64,000 nucleotides of DNA from Streptomyces camelliae (GTDB taxonomy: Bacteria > Actinomycetota > Actinomycetes > Streptomycetales > Streptomycetaceae): contig NZ_CP115300.1 of assembly GCF_027625935.1 (NCBI RefSeq), positions 8,928,001 to 8,992,000 of the forward strand. The letters are read 5' to 3'. Under the pieces are notes generated by a model. It saw nothing but the letters and a program-made list of their open reading frames with translations. It was not told the origin of the DNA and did not search any database. Of the stretch, positions 9,074 to 18,422 are shown in pieces. Position 1 is the first letter of the stretch; every line of letters starts with the position of its first letter. The translations under genes were made by a program, and so were the position numbers.

Positions 9074-9377
9074 CTCGGCCGCCAGTGCCGAGGGAGGGGA
9101 CTGTGGACGGCGGGTGGTGGAATTCACCCAGTATGCGTCTGCGCCTGACCACGACCCGCGTCGCCGGCCGCGGACCGGTCGTGGGCATCCTCGACCTCGC
9201 TGCGGGCCACCAGTCGCGCCGCACCGAACCGCGCGCTCGCCGACCTTTCACCCTCCTCGCCGCCCACGGGGTGCGCCTCCAGGGCCCGACTTCGCCGACC
9301 GCGTCCTGGCAGCCCACAGCCTGTCCCCGCTCCCGCCCCGCGCGGACTGACACGTGGGCCGCATCGGGACGGTGTGG
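9074..9377. other. Intergenic stretch, no gene seen
   Basis: Between the kinase relic and the isomerase stop codon, no frame shows recognisable protein features. Several open frames on both strands look like GC-rich shadows. Confidence 0.6.
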
Positions 9378-11012
9378 CTACAGCGCCACGTCTCCGCACA
9401 GGTGCACCTCGACGCCCAGCTCGGCGAAGAGGGCGGCCTTGGCACACAGCGCCCTGTCGGCGGTCGCCGCGTCGGGGGCGTAGGCCACGTTGAGGTGGTT
9501 GGCCCGGTGGCGGGCCATGAACTGGTCGCGGCCGACACCGTGCAGCACCGCGTGCATGATCGGCCACTGCGGGGTGGTGGCCTCAAGGCGGCGCCGGGTC
9601 TCCTCCTCGGGCAGCTCGATCGCGCTGGCGCGGCCGAGGTCGACATGCAGCCGGCCGTCCATCAGGAACACCCGCGACCAGACGATCTCGCCCGGCTTGG
9701 ACACTCCGCTGAGCGTGCCGCCGCCGAGCGGGAAGTACATCGGGGGCTGCCGCATGCTGTACGACTTGTGGTAGCCGCCGTTGTGGGAGGCGGGCACCGA
9801 GCCGGAGATCTCGAAGACCCAGACGAACCGGCCGTCGTACTCCTCGCCCCAGCGGATGTCGTGCAGGGTGGTCGCCGGGTCGAGGCCCATCGCGGTCCAG
9901 ATCCGGTTGGTGACCAGGGAGTCCACGGCGACGCCCTCGTCCACCTCGTTGAAGTGCGGCAGCGGCGCGCCGGCGTACAGTTCGCGGGCGCCGTCGCGGC
10001 TGAACACCGGTGGACGCTGCACGTTGTTGAGCAGCCCCTCGGCGAGGTCGCTCGCCGGGACGGTGTCCTTCAGGCCCTGCTGGTACTGGATTCCGACCGC
10101 GTCGAGCCCGAAGTCGTCGGCGATGCGCAGTGCGGCTATGTACATCTTGAACTGGCTGAGCAGCTGGGCGTCGGTGAGTTCGGTGGCGTCGTCTTCACCG
10201 GTGTGGAAGGTCATGCCGGCGTGGTCGAGCCAGGCCCGGACCGCCTGCGCCTCCTCGTCCGGGACCCTGTTCATCTCGGCGACCAGGGCGCTCTGCGACA
10301 GGCGTTCCTTGTAGACGCCCAGCGGGTTGAGGAATTCGTCGTCGATGATGGCGTTGTACATGCCCATGCAGCCCTCGTCGAAGACGCCGATGATCGCCTT
10401 CTCCTCGCGCAGCTGCCGGGCCAGCGCCACGCCCAGCTCGGTCTCGGGGTTCTCGGGCAGCGGGGGCAGGGGGCGCACGTGGCTGGTGTCGTGGGTGAGG
10501 ACGCCGGTCTCCAGCCAGGTGCGCAGGCCGTCGCGGGCCCAGTCGTCGGTGAAGTCGGCGCTCCACAGCACGGAGTAGTCACGCCCGGCCTTGGTGAGGC
10601 TGCCGGCCAGGTTCAACAGGCCGACCAGGCCGGGGAATTCGCCGCTCCAGTTGGCGACGATCAGGATGGGGCCCCGGTGGTCGCGCAGTCCGGCCAGGAC
10701 ATGGTGGCTGTACTGCCAGACGCCTTCGACGACGATCAGAGGCGCCTCTTTGGGCAGGCTCTTGAACACCTCGATGCCGGCGCGCTGGCTGTCGATGAAG
10801 CCGTGCCCCTTGGCCGCGTCGAAGGCATGGCCCCGGCGGACCTGCCGGCCCAGGTCCGTCAGCGCCGCGGCGAGGTCGTTCTCCAGCTTCTCCTGGGTGG
10901 GCCAGCACGTGACATTGGCGGCGGGGCGCAGGTCGCCGCTGGCCACGGTGTAGACGGTGCGCGGCTCGGCGGCAGCCGGCCGGCTCGGCACGGGCAGGGT
11001 GTACGCGGTCAT
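9378..11012 (-). CDS. L-fucose/D-arabinose isomerase family protein
   Basis: A 544-residue ketol isomerase-like protein of the FucI/AraA superfamily. Family-like segments include IVVEGVWQYSHH, IVANWSGEFPGLVGLLNLAG, FDEGCMGMYNAIIDDE (a Glu/Asp-rich metal-binding region) and a C-terminal part with ANHLNVAYA. Such enzymes convert an aldose (L-fucose, D-arabinose) to the ketose in the cytoplasm. The ATG at 11012 is preceded by GGAGATCGC. It lies 144 bp downstream of the FGGY kinase on the same strand, so the two probably form one LacI-controlled operon: isomerise, then phosphorylate. It is longer than AraA and nearer to FucI in length. The exact sugar is inferred from context only. Confidence 0.8.
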   Translation of the reverse strand: MTAYTLPVPSRPAAAEPRTVYTVASGDLRPAANVTCWPTQEKLENDLAAALTDLGRQVRRGHAFDAAKGHGFIDSQRAGIEVFKSLPKEAPLIVVEGVWQYSHHVLAGLRDHRGPILIVANWSGEFPGLVGLLNLAGSLTKAGRDYSVLWSADFTDDWARDGLRTWLETGVLTHDTSHVRPLPPLPENPETELGVALARQLREEKAIIGVFDEGCMGMYNAIIDDEFLNPLGVYKERLSQSALVAEMNRVPDEEAQAVRAWLDHAGMTFHTGEDDATELTDAQLLSQFKMYIAALRIADDFGLDAVGIQYQQGLKDTVPASDLAEGLLNNVQRPPVFSRDGARELYAGAPLPHFNEVDEGVAVDSLVTNRIWTAMGLDPATTLHDIRWGEEYDGRFVWVFEISGSVPASHNGGYHKSYSMRQPPMYFPLGGGTLSGVSKPGEIVWSRVFLMDGRLHVDLGRASAIELPEEETRRRLEATTPQWPIMHAVLHGVGRDQFMARHRANHLNVAYAPDAATADRALCAKAALFAELGVEVHLCGDVAL

Positions 11013-11120
11013 GCGATCTCCGTTGGGGTGTGCGTATGACGGCCACCTCCAGCCGACGGTTTCGGGTGGTGGGTGGGCATAGTTCGGGGGTCCAGGGGGC
11101 GCAGCCGCCTGGCGGGGTTC

Positions 11121-11137
11121 AAGGGGTGGAGCCCCTT
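11121..11137. repeat. Small hairpin in the kinase-isomerase gap
   Basis: AAGGGG-tggag-CCCCTT forms a 6-bp stem inside a GC-rich gap with other short complementary runs. Such sequences are frequent in Streptomyces intergenic DNA. It could slow transcription or stabilise the mRNA between the two genes. Confidence 0.35.
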
Positions 11138-11156
11138 GGCCTGTCCTCGGAAGGGC

Positions 11157-12635
11157 TCAGCGCTCCTGCAGCGGGGCGAGGGCGTGCACGGTCGCCGAAG
11201 TCTCCCGGTACAGCCGTCGGTACAGGCCGTACAGCTCGTCGTACCGCCGTCGGTGGTCCGCACGCGGCGTCACCGTCTCGCGCACCGGGTTCCAGGCGTC
11301 GATGTCGGCGTCCCCGACGAGTTGCGCCGCAAGCAGTGCGCCGCCGTAGCCGGCGCCGATGGTGATGGTGCGCAGCTCCTGGGGGAGGCCGGTGATGTCG
11401 GAGACGATCTGTGTCCACAGGTCGCCCTGGGTGCCGCCGCCGACGGCGACCACGCGGCGGATGTCGCCGCCCGCCTCCTCGATGACCTCGATGTTGTGGC
11501 GGACCCCGAACCCGGTGGCCTCCAGCGCGGCCCGGTAGAGGTCGCCACGGGTGTGGGACAGCGTGAGTCCGGCGATCACCCCACGGGCGTCCGGGTCCAT
11601 GATCGGAGTGCGTTCGCCGGAGAAGTACGGCAGCATCAGCAGCCCTCCCGCGCCGGGCCCCGACTCGGCGGCCAGACGGGTCAGTTCGGCGTGGTCCCCA
11701 CCGGCGAACAGGTCGCGCAGCCAGTTGGTGACCGCCCCCGAGGTGGCCATGCCGCCGGCCAGGTTGCGGGTGCCGGGCAGGGCGCCGACCGTGCCCCACA
11801 GGGACGGGCTGGTGAGCGGCTCGGGCACGGTGTGGATCAGGAACATGGTCGTGCCGTACATGAGCATCAGGTCACCGGTGTGCTGCGCGCCCACGCTGAG
11901 GGCCTCGGCCCAGGCGTCGACGGTGCCGGTGGCGACGGGGATCCCGGCCGTGAGACCCGTTGCGGCGGCGGCCTCGGCGGTGACGGTGCCGGCCGCCTCG
12001 CCGGGCCAGCGCAGCGGTGGCAGCTCGATGCCGGGCGCGACCTCGGCCGCCCAGGGGCCGTACCACTGGCCCGCGAGGGTGTCGTACAGCGGAGTGCACT
12101 GACTGGCCGAGTGGTGGTCCAGCACATAGGCGCCGGTGAGTCTGCGGACCAGCCAGGAACTGGGCATGTAGAGGCGGCGGGCGCGGGCGTACAGCTCCGG
12201 CTCCTCCTCGGCGACCCAGGCGATCTTCGGCCCGGCGGCCTGTGTGGTGAGCGCGGAGCCGCCCCTGCGGATGATCTCGTCGGCGCCGAGCCGTTCCTCG
12301 ATGCGGCGGATCTGGCCGACCGAGCGAGTGTCGACGCCGTAGAGGATCGCGGGGCGCAGCGGCGTGTCGTGCTCGTCGGTGAGCAGTACGCAGGGGCCCA
12401 TGCCGCTGACCCCGACGGCGAGTACGGTCGTGTCGTCGGGGCCGGTCAGCTCACGGGTGAGTGCGGTGAACTCGTGCCACCACACGGAGGCGTCCATTTC
12501 GAAGCGGCCGGGGCCCGGCCTGCTGGGGGTGTGCTCCCGCACGGCCGAGCGGATCAGGGTGCCGTCGAGACCGACGAGAACCCCTTTGCTGCTCGATGTG
12601 CCGATGTCCACACCGATGACTGCGTTGCGAGGCAT
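11157..12635 (-). CDS. FGGY-family carbohydrate kinase (xylulose/ribulose kinase-like)
   Basis: A 492-residue sugar kinase that phosphorylates a ketose with ATP in the cytoplasm. The actin-like ATPase fold is shown by VIGVDIGTSSSKGVLVG at 6-22 (phosphate-1 motif), WHEFTALTREL, GTVDAWAEALSVGAQHTGD (phosphate-2 region) and VVAVGGGTQGDLWTQI (adenosine motif). The ATG at 12635 is chosen; an upstream in-frame ATG at 12671 lies beyond the operator (12651-12664) and would put it inside the gene. The predicted -10 lies so close to the ATG that translation may be leaderless. Downstream lies the isomerase, and divergently lie GH172 and the importer. Ribulose, xylulose or fuculose could each be the substrate. 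Confidence 0.85.
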   Translation of the reverse strand: MPRNAVIGVDIGTSSSKGVLVGLDGTLIRSAVREHTPSRPGPGRFEMDASVWWHEFTALTRELTGPDDTTVLAVGVSGMGPCVLLTDEHDTPLRPAILYGVDTRSVGQIRRIEERLGADEIIRRGGSALTTQAAGPKIAWVAEEEPELYARARRLYMPSSWLVRRLTGAYVLDHHSASQCTPLYDTLAGQWYGPWAAEVAPGIELPPLRWPGEAAGTVTAEAAAATGLTAGIPVATGTVDAWAEALSVGAQHTGDLMLMYGTTMFLIHTVPEPLTSPSLWGTVGALPGTRNLAGGMATSGAVTNWLRDLFAGGDHAELTRLAAESGPGAGGLLMLPYFSGERTPIMDPDARGVIAGLTLSHTRGDLYRAALEATGFGVRHNIEVIEEAGGDIRRVVAVGGGTQGDLWTQIVSDITGLPQELRTITIGAGYGGALLAAQLVGDADIDAWNPVRETVTPRADHRRRYDELYGLYRRLYRETSATVHALAPLQER

Positions 12636-12650
12636 GACGAGCACGCTGGC

Positions 12651-12664
12651 AGAAATCGATTTCA
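12651..12664. promoter_or_regulatory. LacI-type operator 1 (kinase-isomerase promoter)
   Basis: The perfect 12-bp palindrome GAAATCGATTTC (12652-12663) has the central CG typical of LacI/GalR operators. On the minus strand it follows TTGACG and lies between the likely -35 and -10 of the kinase gene. Near-identical copies are at 12803-12816 and 18305-18318. Confidence 0.75.
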
Positions 12665-12769
12665 GCGTCAAGAGTCTGTGTGAGGTCGTGTCTCATGGCC
12701 AGGAAAGGCTCGCCCAAAGGGTGCAAGTTGGATATCGCGGGGTCAGGGGCCCCGCTCCCGTCTCACCTC

Positions 12770-12798
12770 TTGACACCCTCTGGGGCCCGCCCTACGTT
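12770..12798 (+). promoter_or_regulatory. Promoter of the GH172-importer operon
   Basis: TTGACA (12770-12775) and TACGTT (12793-12798) with an exact 17-bp spacer make a good sigma-70-type (HrdB) promoter. The LacI-type operator begins 4 bp after the -10, over the expected transcription start. Confidence 0.75.
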
Positions 12799-12802
12799 TC
12801 GC

Positions 12803-12816
12803 TGAAATGGATTTCA
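12803..12816. promoter_or_regulatory. LacI-type operator 2 (GH172-importer promoter)
   Basis: TGAAATGGATTTCA is a 14-bp near-perfect palindrome placed over the predicted transcription start, a position suited to repression. Confidence 0.75.
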
Positions 12817-12875
12817 CGGGGATGTGCGGCCCGCGTCGGGCGCGCCCCGCACCCACTTCTGAGGGCACAGACACG

Positions 12876-13967
<1,092 letters not shown>

Positions 13968-14010
13968 GCCTCCCTCACTCTCCCCATCCCACTCCGACAG
14001 GAGCGCACGC

Positions 14011-15378
14011 ATGCTCCAACACGGCACCGAAGCCGGGTTCCCGGCCACGACGTCACGCCGGCGCCTTCTCACCGCGGCGGCCGGCGCCGGCGCGGCCCTC
14101 GCCGCCACGCCCCTGCTCACCGGTTGCGGCACGGCACAGGCGAAGGGGGGCAACCTCCAGTTCTGGAACTTCTACGGCCCCCAGCGCTCACCCGACCCCG
14201 CGATCAACGCCCAGTCCAAGTGGTTCGTGGACATGGTCGCCACCTGGAACCGCACCCACAAGCAGCAGATCGACCTCGTCTATCTGCCCCAGCCCACCTA
14301 CCTCAACGGCTTCAAGCTCCCGTCCGCCTTCGCCACCGGCGAGGGCCCGGACATCTTCCTGCTCTCGCCCGGTGACTTCCTGCGCTACTACAACGGCGGC
14401 GTCCTCGCCGACCTCACTCCGCACATGGACCAGGCCGCCATCGACGACTACGGCTCCGCACTCGACAGCCGCAAGGTCGACGGCAAGGTCTACGCCCTCC
14501 CCATGGAGATCGAGCCGCTGGCCATGTTCTACGCGCAGGACGTGTGGGAGAAGGCCGGCCTGTCCGAGGCCGACATCCCCACCACCTGGGAGCAGATGCT
14601 CGACATCGGCGACAAGCTGCGTACGAAGACCCGGGCGGGCCTCGTCTTCGAGACCCAGCCCGGCTACTACCAGAACTTCACCTGGTACCCGTGGATGTGG
14701 CAGGGCGGCGGCGACGTCATGGACCACCAGGGCAAGGTCGTCTTCGACTCCCAGGCCACCCGCCAGGCCCTCGCGCTGTGGCAGGACGCCGTGCGCCACG
14801 GCATCGCCCCGCGCACCGTACCCGCCGCCGACGACGTGATCGGCGGCTTCAAGGGCGGCAACGTCGCCATGTGGCAGCAGGGCATCTGGAACGTCGCCAG
14901 CTTCAAGGCATTCGCGCCCAAGTACCGCTACGGCGTCTTCAAGCTGCCGGTCCCGCCGGGCGGCAAGTACGTCACCACGCTCGGCGGTTGGTCCTTCTGC
15001 GCCAACGCCCAGGGCCGCAATCCCGAGGCCGCGGCCGAGTTCTGCGCCTGGGCGCTCGGTTCCATGAAGGACGACTCGATCAACCGGATGGTCGACTGGT
15101 GCGTCGGCGCCAAGTCCGACGTGGCGCCCCGCGCCAGCGCCCTGGAGCGGGGCGCCGCCAAGGGCGGCTACGACTCCGAGGTCATGAAGAAGTTCAAGGA
15201 CGAGATCTTCCCCGGCGGACGCGCCGAGCCGCGCTATCCCCCGGTCGTCTACAAGGCGATCTCCGACGCCATCCAGGGCACCATGCTCGCCGGCCGCGGG
15301 GTGGCCGGCGAGGCGGCCAGAGCCGCCCAGTCCATAGCCGCATACACCAAGAGCTACAAGGGGGCGAGCCTGATATGA
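14011..15378 (+). CDS. Sugar ABC transporter substrate-binding lipoprotein
   Basis: A 455-residue extracytoplasmic solute-binding protein of the family 1 (maltose/oligosaccharide) type. The N-terminus has SRRRLL (15-20, Tat-like) before a hydrophobic stretch and the lipobox LLTGC with the lipid-modified Cys39. The mature part begins with LQFWNFYGPQ and has the family features GEGPDIFLLSPGDFLRYYNGG and YALPMEIEPLAMFY. AGGAG at 13999-14003 supports the start. The stop overlaps the start of the first permease (ATGA), so the genes are translationally coupled. It delivers the oligosaccharide that GH172 probably cuts inside the cell. Confidence 0.9.
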   Translation: MLQHGTEAGFPATTSRRRLLTAAAGAGAALAATPLLTGCGTAQAKGGNLQFWNFYGPQRSPDPAINAQSKWFVDMVATWNRTHKQQIDLVYLPQPTYLNGFKLPSAFATGEGPDIFLLSPGDFLRYYNGGVLADLTPHMDQAAIDDYGSALDSRKVDGKVYALPMEIEPLAMFYAQDVWEKAGLSEADIPTTWEQMLDIGDKLRTKTRAGLVFETQPGYYQNFTWYPWMWQGGGDVMDHQGKVVFDSQATRQALALWQDAVRHGIAPRTVPAADDVIGGFKGGNVAMWQQGIWNVASFKAFAPKYRYGVFKLPVPPGGKYVTTLGGWSFCANAQGRNPEAAAEFCAWALGSMKDDSINRMVDWCVGAKSDVAPRASALERGAAKGGYDSEVMKKFKDEIFPGGRAEPRYPPVVYKAISDAIQGTMLAGRGVAGEAARAAQSIAAYTKSYKGASLI

Positions 15379-16337
15379 GCAGCGTCGCCGCACAACAGCG
15401 CCGGCGGACCGCCGCCCCGGCACAGTCACCCGCCTCCGCGGACACACCGAGACTCAGCCGCAAGCACCGCGAATGGCTGGCCGCGGGCCTGTTCCTCGCC
15501 CCCGACGTCCTCGGGCTCCTCGTCTTCGTCGCGATCCCGATGGTGCTCTCCATCGCCCTGAGCTTCTTCCAGGTCAGCGGCTTCGGCTCGTACCAGTGGA
15601 TCGGGCTCGGCAACTACCGGCGGATGATGCACGACCCGCTGTTCTGGGACTCGATGAGGATCACCGGCGAGTACGTGGTGATCCTCGTGCCCGTCCTGTT
15701 CTGCGTGAGCCTCGGCCTCGGCCTGCTGGTGAAGCAGAAGCTGCCCGGCGTCGGCGTCTACCGCACCGCGCTCTTCCTGCCGTATGTGATCAGCCTCGTG
15801 GTGGTCGGCGTGCTGTGGAAGTTCCTGCTCGACGAGCAGACGGGCGTGGTCAACCGGGCCATGCGCGCGGCCGGCTTCGACGGCGAGTCCTGGCTCGGCA
15901 GCCCCTCCCTGGCCCTCGGCTGCGTCATCGCCGTCATGGTGTGGGTGATGATGGGCTACTACATGATCATCTTCCTGGCGGGGCTCCAGGAGATCCCCAA
16001 GGAGTTCTACGAGGCCGCGAAGCTGGACGGCGCGGGCCCGTGGACCACCTTCCGCACCATCACCTGGCCGCTGCTGCGCCCGACCAGCTTCTTCGTCCTG
16101 CTGATGTCGACGGTCGCCGCCATCACCGGCGGACTCGACCTGATCTTCGTCCTGACCAACGGCGGCCCCGCCAACGGCACGTCGCTGGCGATCTTCTACA
16201 TCTACCAGCAGGCCTTCGGATTCGGCGAGTTCGGCTACGCGTCGGCCATGGGCTCGTTCCTGGTGCTGATCATGGTCGTGATCTCCGCCGTGATCTTCAA
16301 GTTCACGAGAGGCGGGAGGTTCGACGATGGCGAGTGA
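15375..16337 (+). CDS. Sugar ABC transporter permease (MalF/UgpA type)
   Basis: A 320-residue inner-membrane permease with about six hydrophobic segments, starting at the ATG that overlaps the binding-protein stop. The EAA loop that contacts the ATPase is EAAKLDGAGPWTTFRTITWP, followed by LLRPT. It pairs with the next permease, whose start overlaps its end by 11 bp. No ATP-binding subunit gene is in the operon; Streptomyces carbohydrate importers of this class commonly use the shared ATPase MsiK encoded elsewhere, and the same is inferred here. Confidence 0.9.
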   Translation: MSSVAAQQRRRTAAPAQSPASADTPRLSRKHREWLAAGLFLAPDVLGLLVFVAIPMVLSIALSFFQVSGFGSYQWIGLGNYRRMMHDPLFWDSMRITGEYVVILVPVLFCVSLGLGLLVKQKLPGVGVYRTALFLPYVISLVVVGVLWKFLLDEQTGVVNRAMRAAGFDGESWLGSPSLALGCVIAVMVWVMMGYYMIIFLAGLQEIPKEFYEAAKLDGAGPWTTFRTITWPLLRPTSFFVLLMSTVAAITGGLDLIFVLTNGGPANGTSLAIFYIYQQAFGFGEFGYASAMGSFLVLIMVVISAVIFKFTRGGRFDDGE

Positions 16338-17175
16338 CGCCCTGACGAGCCGGGCGGGCGGGCGCCGGCTTCGCTCCCCACGCACGGGACTCACGGCCCT
16401 GGCCGTCGTCCTGTCGCTGATCAGCATCTTCCCGGTGCTGTGGATGGTCACGTCGTCCTTCAAGACCCGGGTCACCGTCACCGACGGCAACCTGATCCCG
16501 AAGGACTTCACCTTCGACAACTTCGTCTACGTCTTCACCGAGGTGCCCTTCGGCCGCTACCTCTGGAACAGCTTCTTCGTCTCCGCGGTGATCACCGTGG
16601 TGGCGCTGTTCTTCCACTCCATGGCTGCCTACGCGCTCGCCCGGCTGCGCTTCCCAGGCCGCGAGAAGCTCTTCGGCGCGATCTTCGCCACCCTGCTGGT
16701 CACGGCCCCGGTCGTGCTGATCCCGCTGTTCCTGGTCGCTCGCGAGCTGGGCCTGCTGAACAGCTACGCCGGCCTGATCATCCCGGCCGTCTTCAACGCC
16801 TTCGGCGTCTTCCTGCTGCGCCAGTTCTACCTGGGGCTGCCCAGGGAACTGGAGGAGGCGGCGATCGTCGACGGCTGCGGCCACTGGCGGGTGTACTGGA
16901 ACATCGTCCTGCCGATGTCCCGGCCCATCCTCTCGGCCCTGGCGATCTTCTTCTTCCTCGCCAACTGGAACGCCTTCGTCTGGCCGCTGGTCGCCACCAA
17001 CGACCAGTCGCTGACGGTGGTTCAGCTCGGCATCGCCTCCTTCCAGAACCAGTACACCTCCAACTGGAACTACATCCTGGCGGCGGCCACGGTCGCGGCA
17101 CTGCCCATGCTGGCGCTGTTCTTCGTGTTCCAGCGGCAGATCGTGGAGTCGATCAAGACGTCCGGGCTGAAGTAG
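16327..17175 (+). CDS. Sugar ABC transporter permease (MalG/UgpE type)
   Basis: A 282-residue inner-membrane permease with about six membrane segments. It starts SLISIFPVLWMVTSSFKTR, as MalG-type proteins do, and has the coupling loop EEAAIVDGCGHWRVYWNIVL. It ends with VESIKTSGLK, close to the usual family C-terminus (the G-x-K ending). It overlaps the upstream permease and is the last gene before a bidirectional terminator, so the operon runs GH172, binding protein, two permeases. Confidence 0.9.
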   Translation: MASDALTSRAGGRRLRSPRTGLTALAVVLSLISIFPVLWMVTSSFKTRVTVTDGNLIPKDFTFDNFVYVFTEVPFGRYLWNSFFVSAVITVVALFFHSMAAYALARLRFPGREKLFGAIFATLLVTAPVVLIPLFLVARELGLLNSYAGLIIPAVFNAFGVFLLRQFYLGLPRELEEAAIVDGCGHWRVYWNIVLPMSRPILSALAIFFFLANWNAFVWPLVATNDQSLTVVQLGIASFQNQYTSNWNYILAAATVAALPMLALFFVFQRQIVESIKTSGLK

Positions 17176-17191
17176 TCCCGGGCCTGCGAAA

Positions 17192-17231
17192 GGGGGCGCG
17201 GTGCCGGCCACGTGACCGGCACCGCACCCCC
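17192..17231. terminator. Bidirectional terminator between importer operon and LacI gene
   Basis: Positions 17192-17207 pair with 17216-17231 (16-bp stem with one mismatch), in the 82-bp gap between two converging genes. Confidence 0.8.
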
Positions 17232-17257
17232 TCGCGCGCTGTGCGTGGCCGTCCGGC

Positions 17258-18268
17258 TCACGGCCCGGCGGTGCTCTCCCGCACCTGTAGCTTGGTGCGC
17301 AGTACCACCGTCTGCAGCGGCGACGGCTTGCCCTCGATGCGCTGCAGCAGCAGGTCGGCCGCCGAACGGCCCAACTCGTACGAGGGCAGTTCCACGGTGG
17401 TCAGGGAGGGGCGTACCAGCGACGCCCACGGCACGTCTCCGAAGGACAGCACACCGATGGCCGGCGGGGTGCGCCCGACCTCGCGGAGCGCCTCCAGGAC
17501 GCCGATCGTCATCAGGTTGTTGGCGACGAACACGGCGTCCGGCGGCTCGGGCAGCGCCAGCAGTTCACGCATCGCGGCCCGGCCGCCCTCGACCCGGAAG
17601 TCGGCGTGCCGTACGTAGGCGTCGCCGGCCGGAGCGGCAGCGGGTGCGGAACGCAGCGCCGCGCGGTACCCGGCCAGGCGTTCCTCGGAGGTGGACGCGC
17701 CTTGCGGGCCGGTGATGCAGGCGATCCGGCGGTAGCCCGCCGCCAACAGGTGACGGGTGGCCGCCTCGCCGCCGTGCTGGTTGTCCACCTGCACCGCGTC
17801 CACCTCAGCCTCGTGCGGCCGGCGGTCCACGGCGACCACGGGCACGCCCCGGGCGAGCAGCGGCTTCAGGTTCGTCTCGTCCTGTGAGGCCGCCGCCACG
17901 ATCACGCCGGCCATCTGCTCGCCGAGGGCGACCTCCAGGTAGCGGCGCTCCTTGTCGGTGTCCTCGTCGGAGTTGCACAGGACCACCGAGAGACTGGTGC
18001 GCTGCGCGGCGTCCTCCACCCCGCGGGCGAGCGAGGTGAAGAACGGGTTCTCGATGTCCGGGATGATCAGCGCGATCACGCTGGAGCGCTGTTTGCGCAG
18101 CGACCGGGCGACCCGGTTGGGAGCGAAGCCGAGGGCCTCGGCGGCCTGCTGGACGGACCGGGCGCGCTCCGGCGTCACCTTGCCGCCGTTGAAGACACGC
18201 GAGACCGTCGCCGGGGAAACCCCGGCGGCTCGCGCCACGTCATGGATCGTCACCACCAGCGTGCGCAT
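17258..18268 (-). CDS. LacI/GalR-family repressor of the GH172/isomerase module
   Basis: A 336-residue regulator. The LacI helix-turn-helix and hinge are at 8-60: TIHDVARAAGVSPATVSRVF, then VTPERARSVQQAAEALGF and PNRVARSLR. The rest is the periplasmic-binding-like sensor domain (SSVIALIIPDIENPFF; DAVFVANNLMTIGVLEAL). The ATG at 18268 is selected because the protein would start just before the helix-turn-helix as usual; GTG 18256/18259 are alternatives, and the ATG at 18319 lies within the operator. The same type of operator stands before this gene, before the kinase-isomerase operon and before GH172, so it probably represses all three and itself. The inducer is likely the imported sugar or its ketose. 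Confidence 0.88.
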   Translation of the reverse strand: MRTLVVTIHDVARAAGVSPATVSRVFNGGKVTPERARSVQQAAEALGFAPNRVARSLRKQRSSVIALIIPDIENPFFTSLARGVEDAAQRTSLSVVLCNSDEDTDKERRYLEVALGEQMAGVIVAAASQDETNLKPLLARGVPVVAVDRRPHEAEVDAVQVDNQHGGEAATRHLLAAGYRRIACITGPQGASTSEERLAGYRAALRSAPAAAPAGDAYVRHADFRVEGGRAAMRELLALPEPPDAVFVANNLMTIGVLEALREVGRTPPAIGVLSFGDVPWASLVRPSLTTVELPSYELGRSAADLLLQRIEGKPSPLQTVVLRTKLQVRESTAGP

Positions 18269-18304
18269 CCTTTCAGCGTGTGTGGGACCAGCGTACCCTG
18301 CACC

Positions 18305-18318
18305 TGAAAAGGATTTCA
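18305..18318. promoter_or_regulatory. LacI-type operator 3 (autoregulation)
   Basis: TGAAAAGGATTTCA lies upstream of the LacI gene. On the minus strand, TACGCT (18290-18295) could be the -10, with the operator covering the spacer and -35. Confidence 0.7.
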
Positions 18319-18369
18319 CCAGCCATCTGCACTGACTCCGCCCGGCATCTGCTGGCTATGCTGCCGACG

Positions 18370-18389
18370 AAGCGCTCGGCAAAGCGCTC
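18370..18389. promoter_or_regulatory. Direct repeats AAGCGCTC x2 before the DeoR/LacI hybrid gene
   Basis: AAGCGCTC occurs at 18370-18377 and 18382-18389, 12 bp apart. The related GAGCGTTTGA follows the gene at 19561-19570, ahead of the importer promoter. These may be binding sites of the regulator. Confidence 0.4.
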
Positions 18390-18422
18390 AAACGAACAAC
18401 AGGGTGCGAGGGGACCATCAGC

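Noticed and set aside
12807..12875. Earlier ATG start for the GH172 gene
   Set aside because: The ATG is part of the LacI-type operator and lies at the predicted transcription start; ATG 12876 has a ribosome site.
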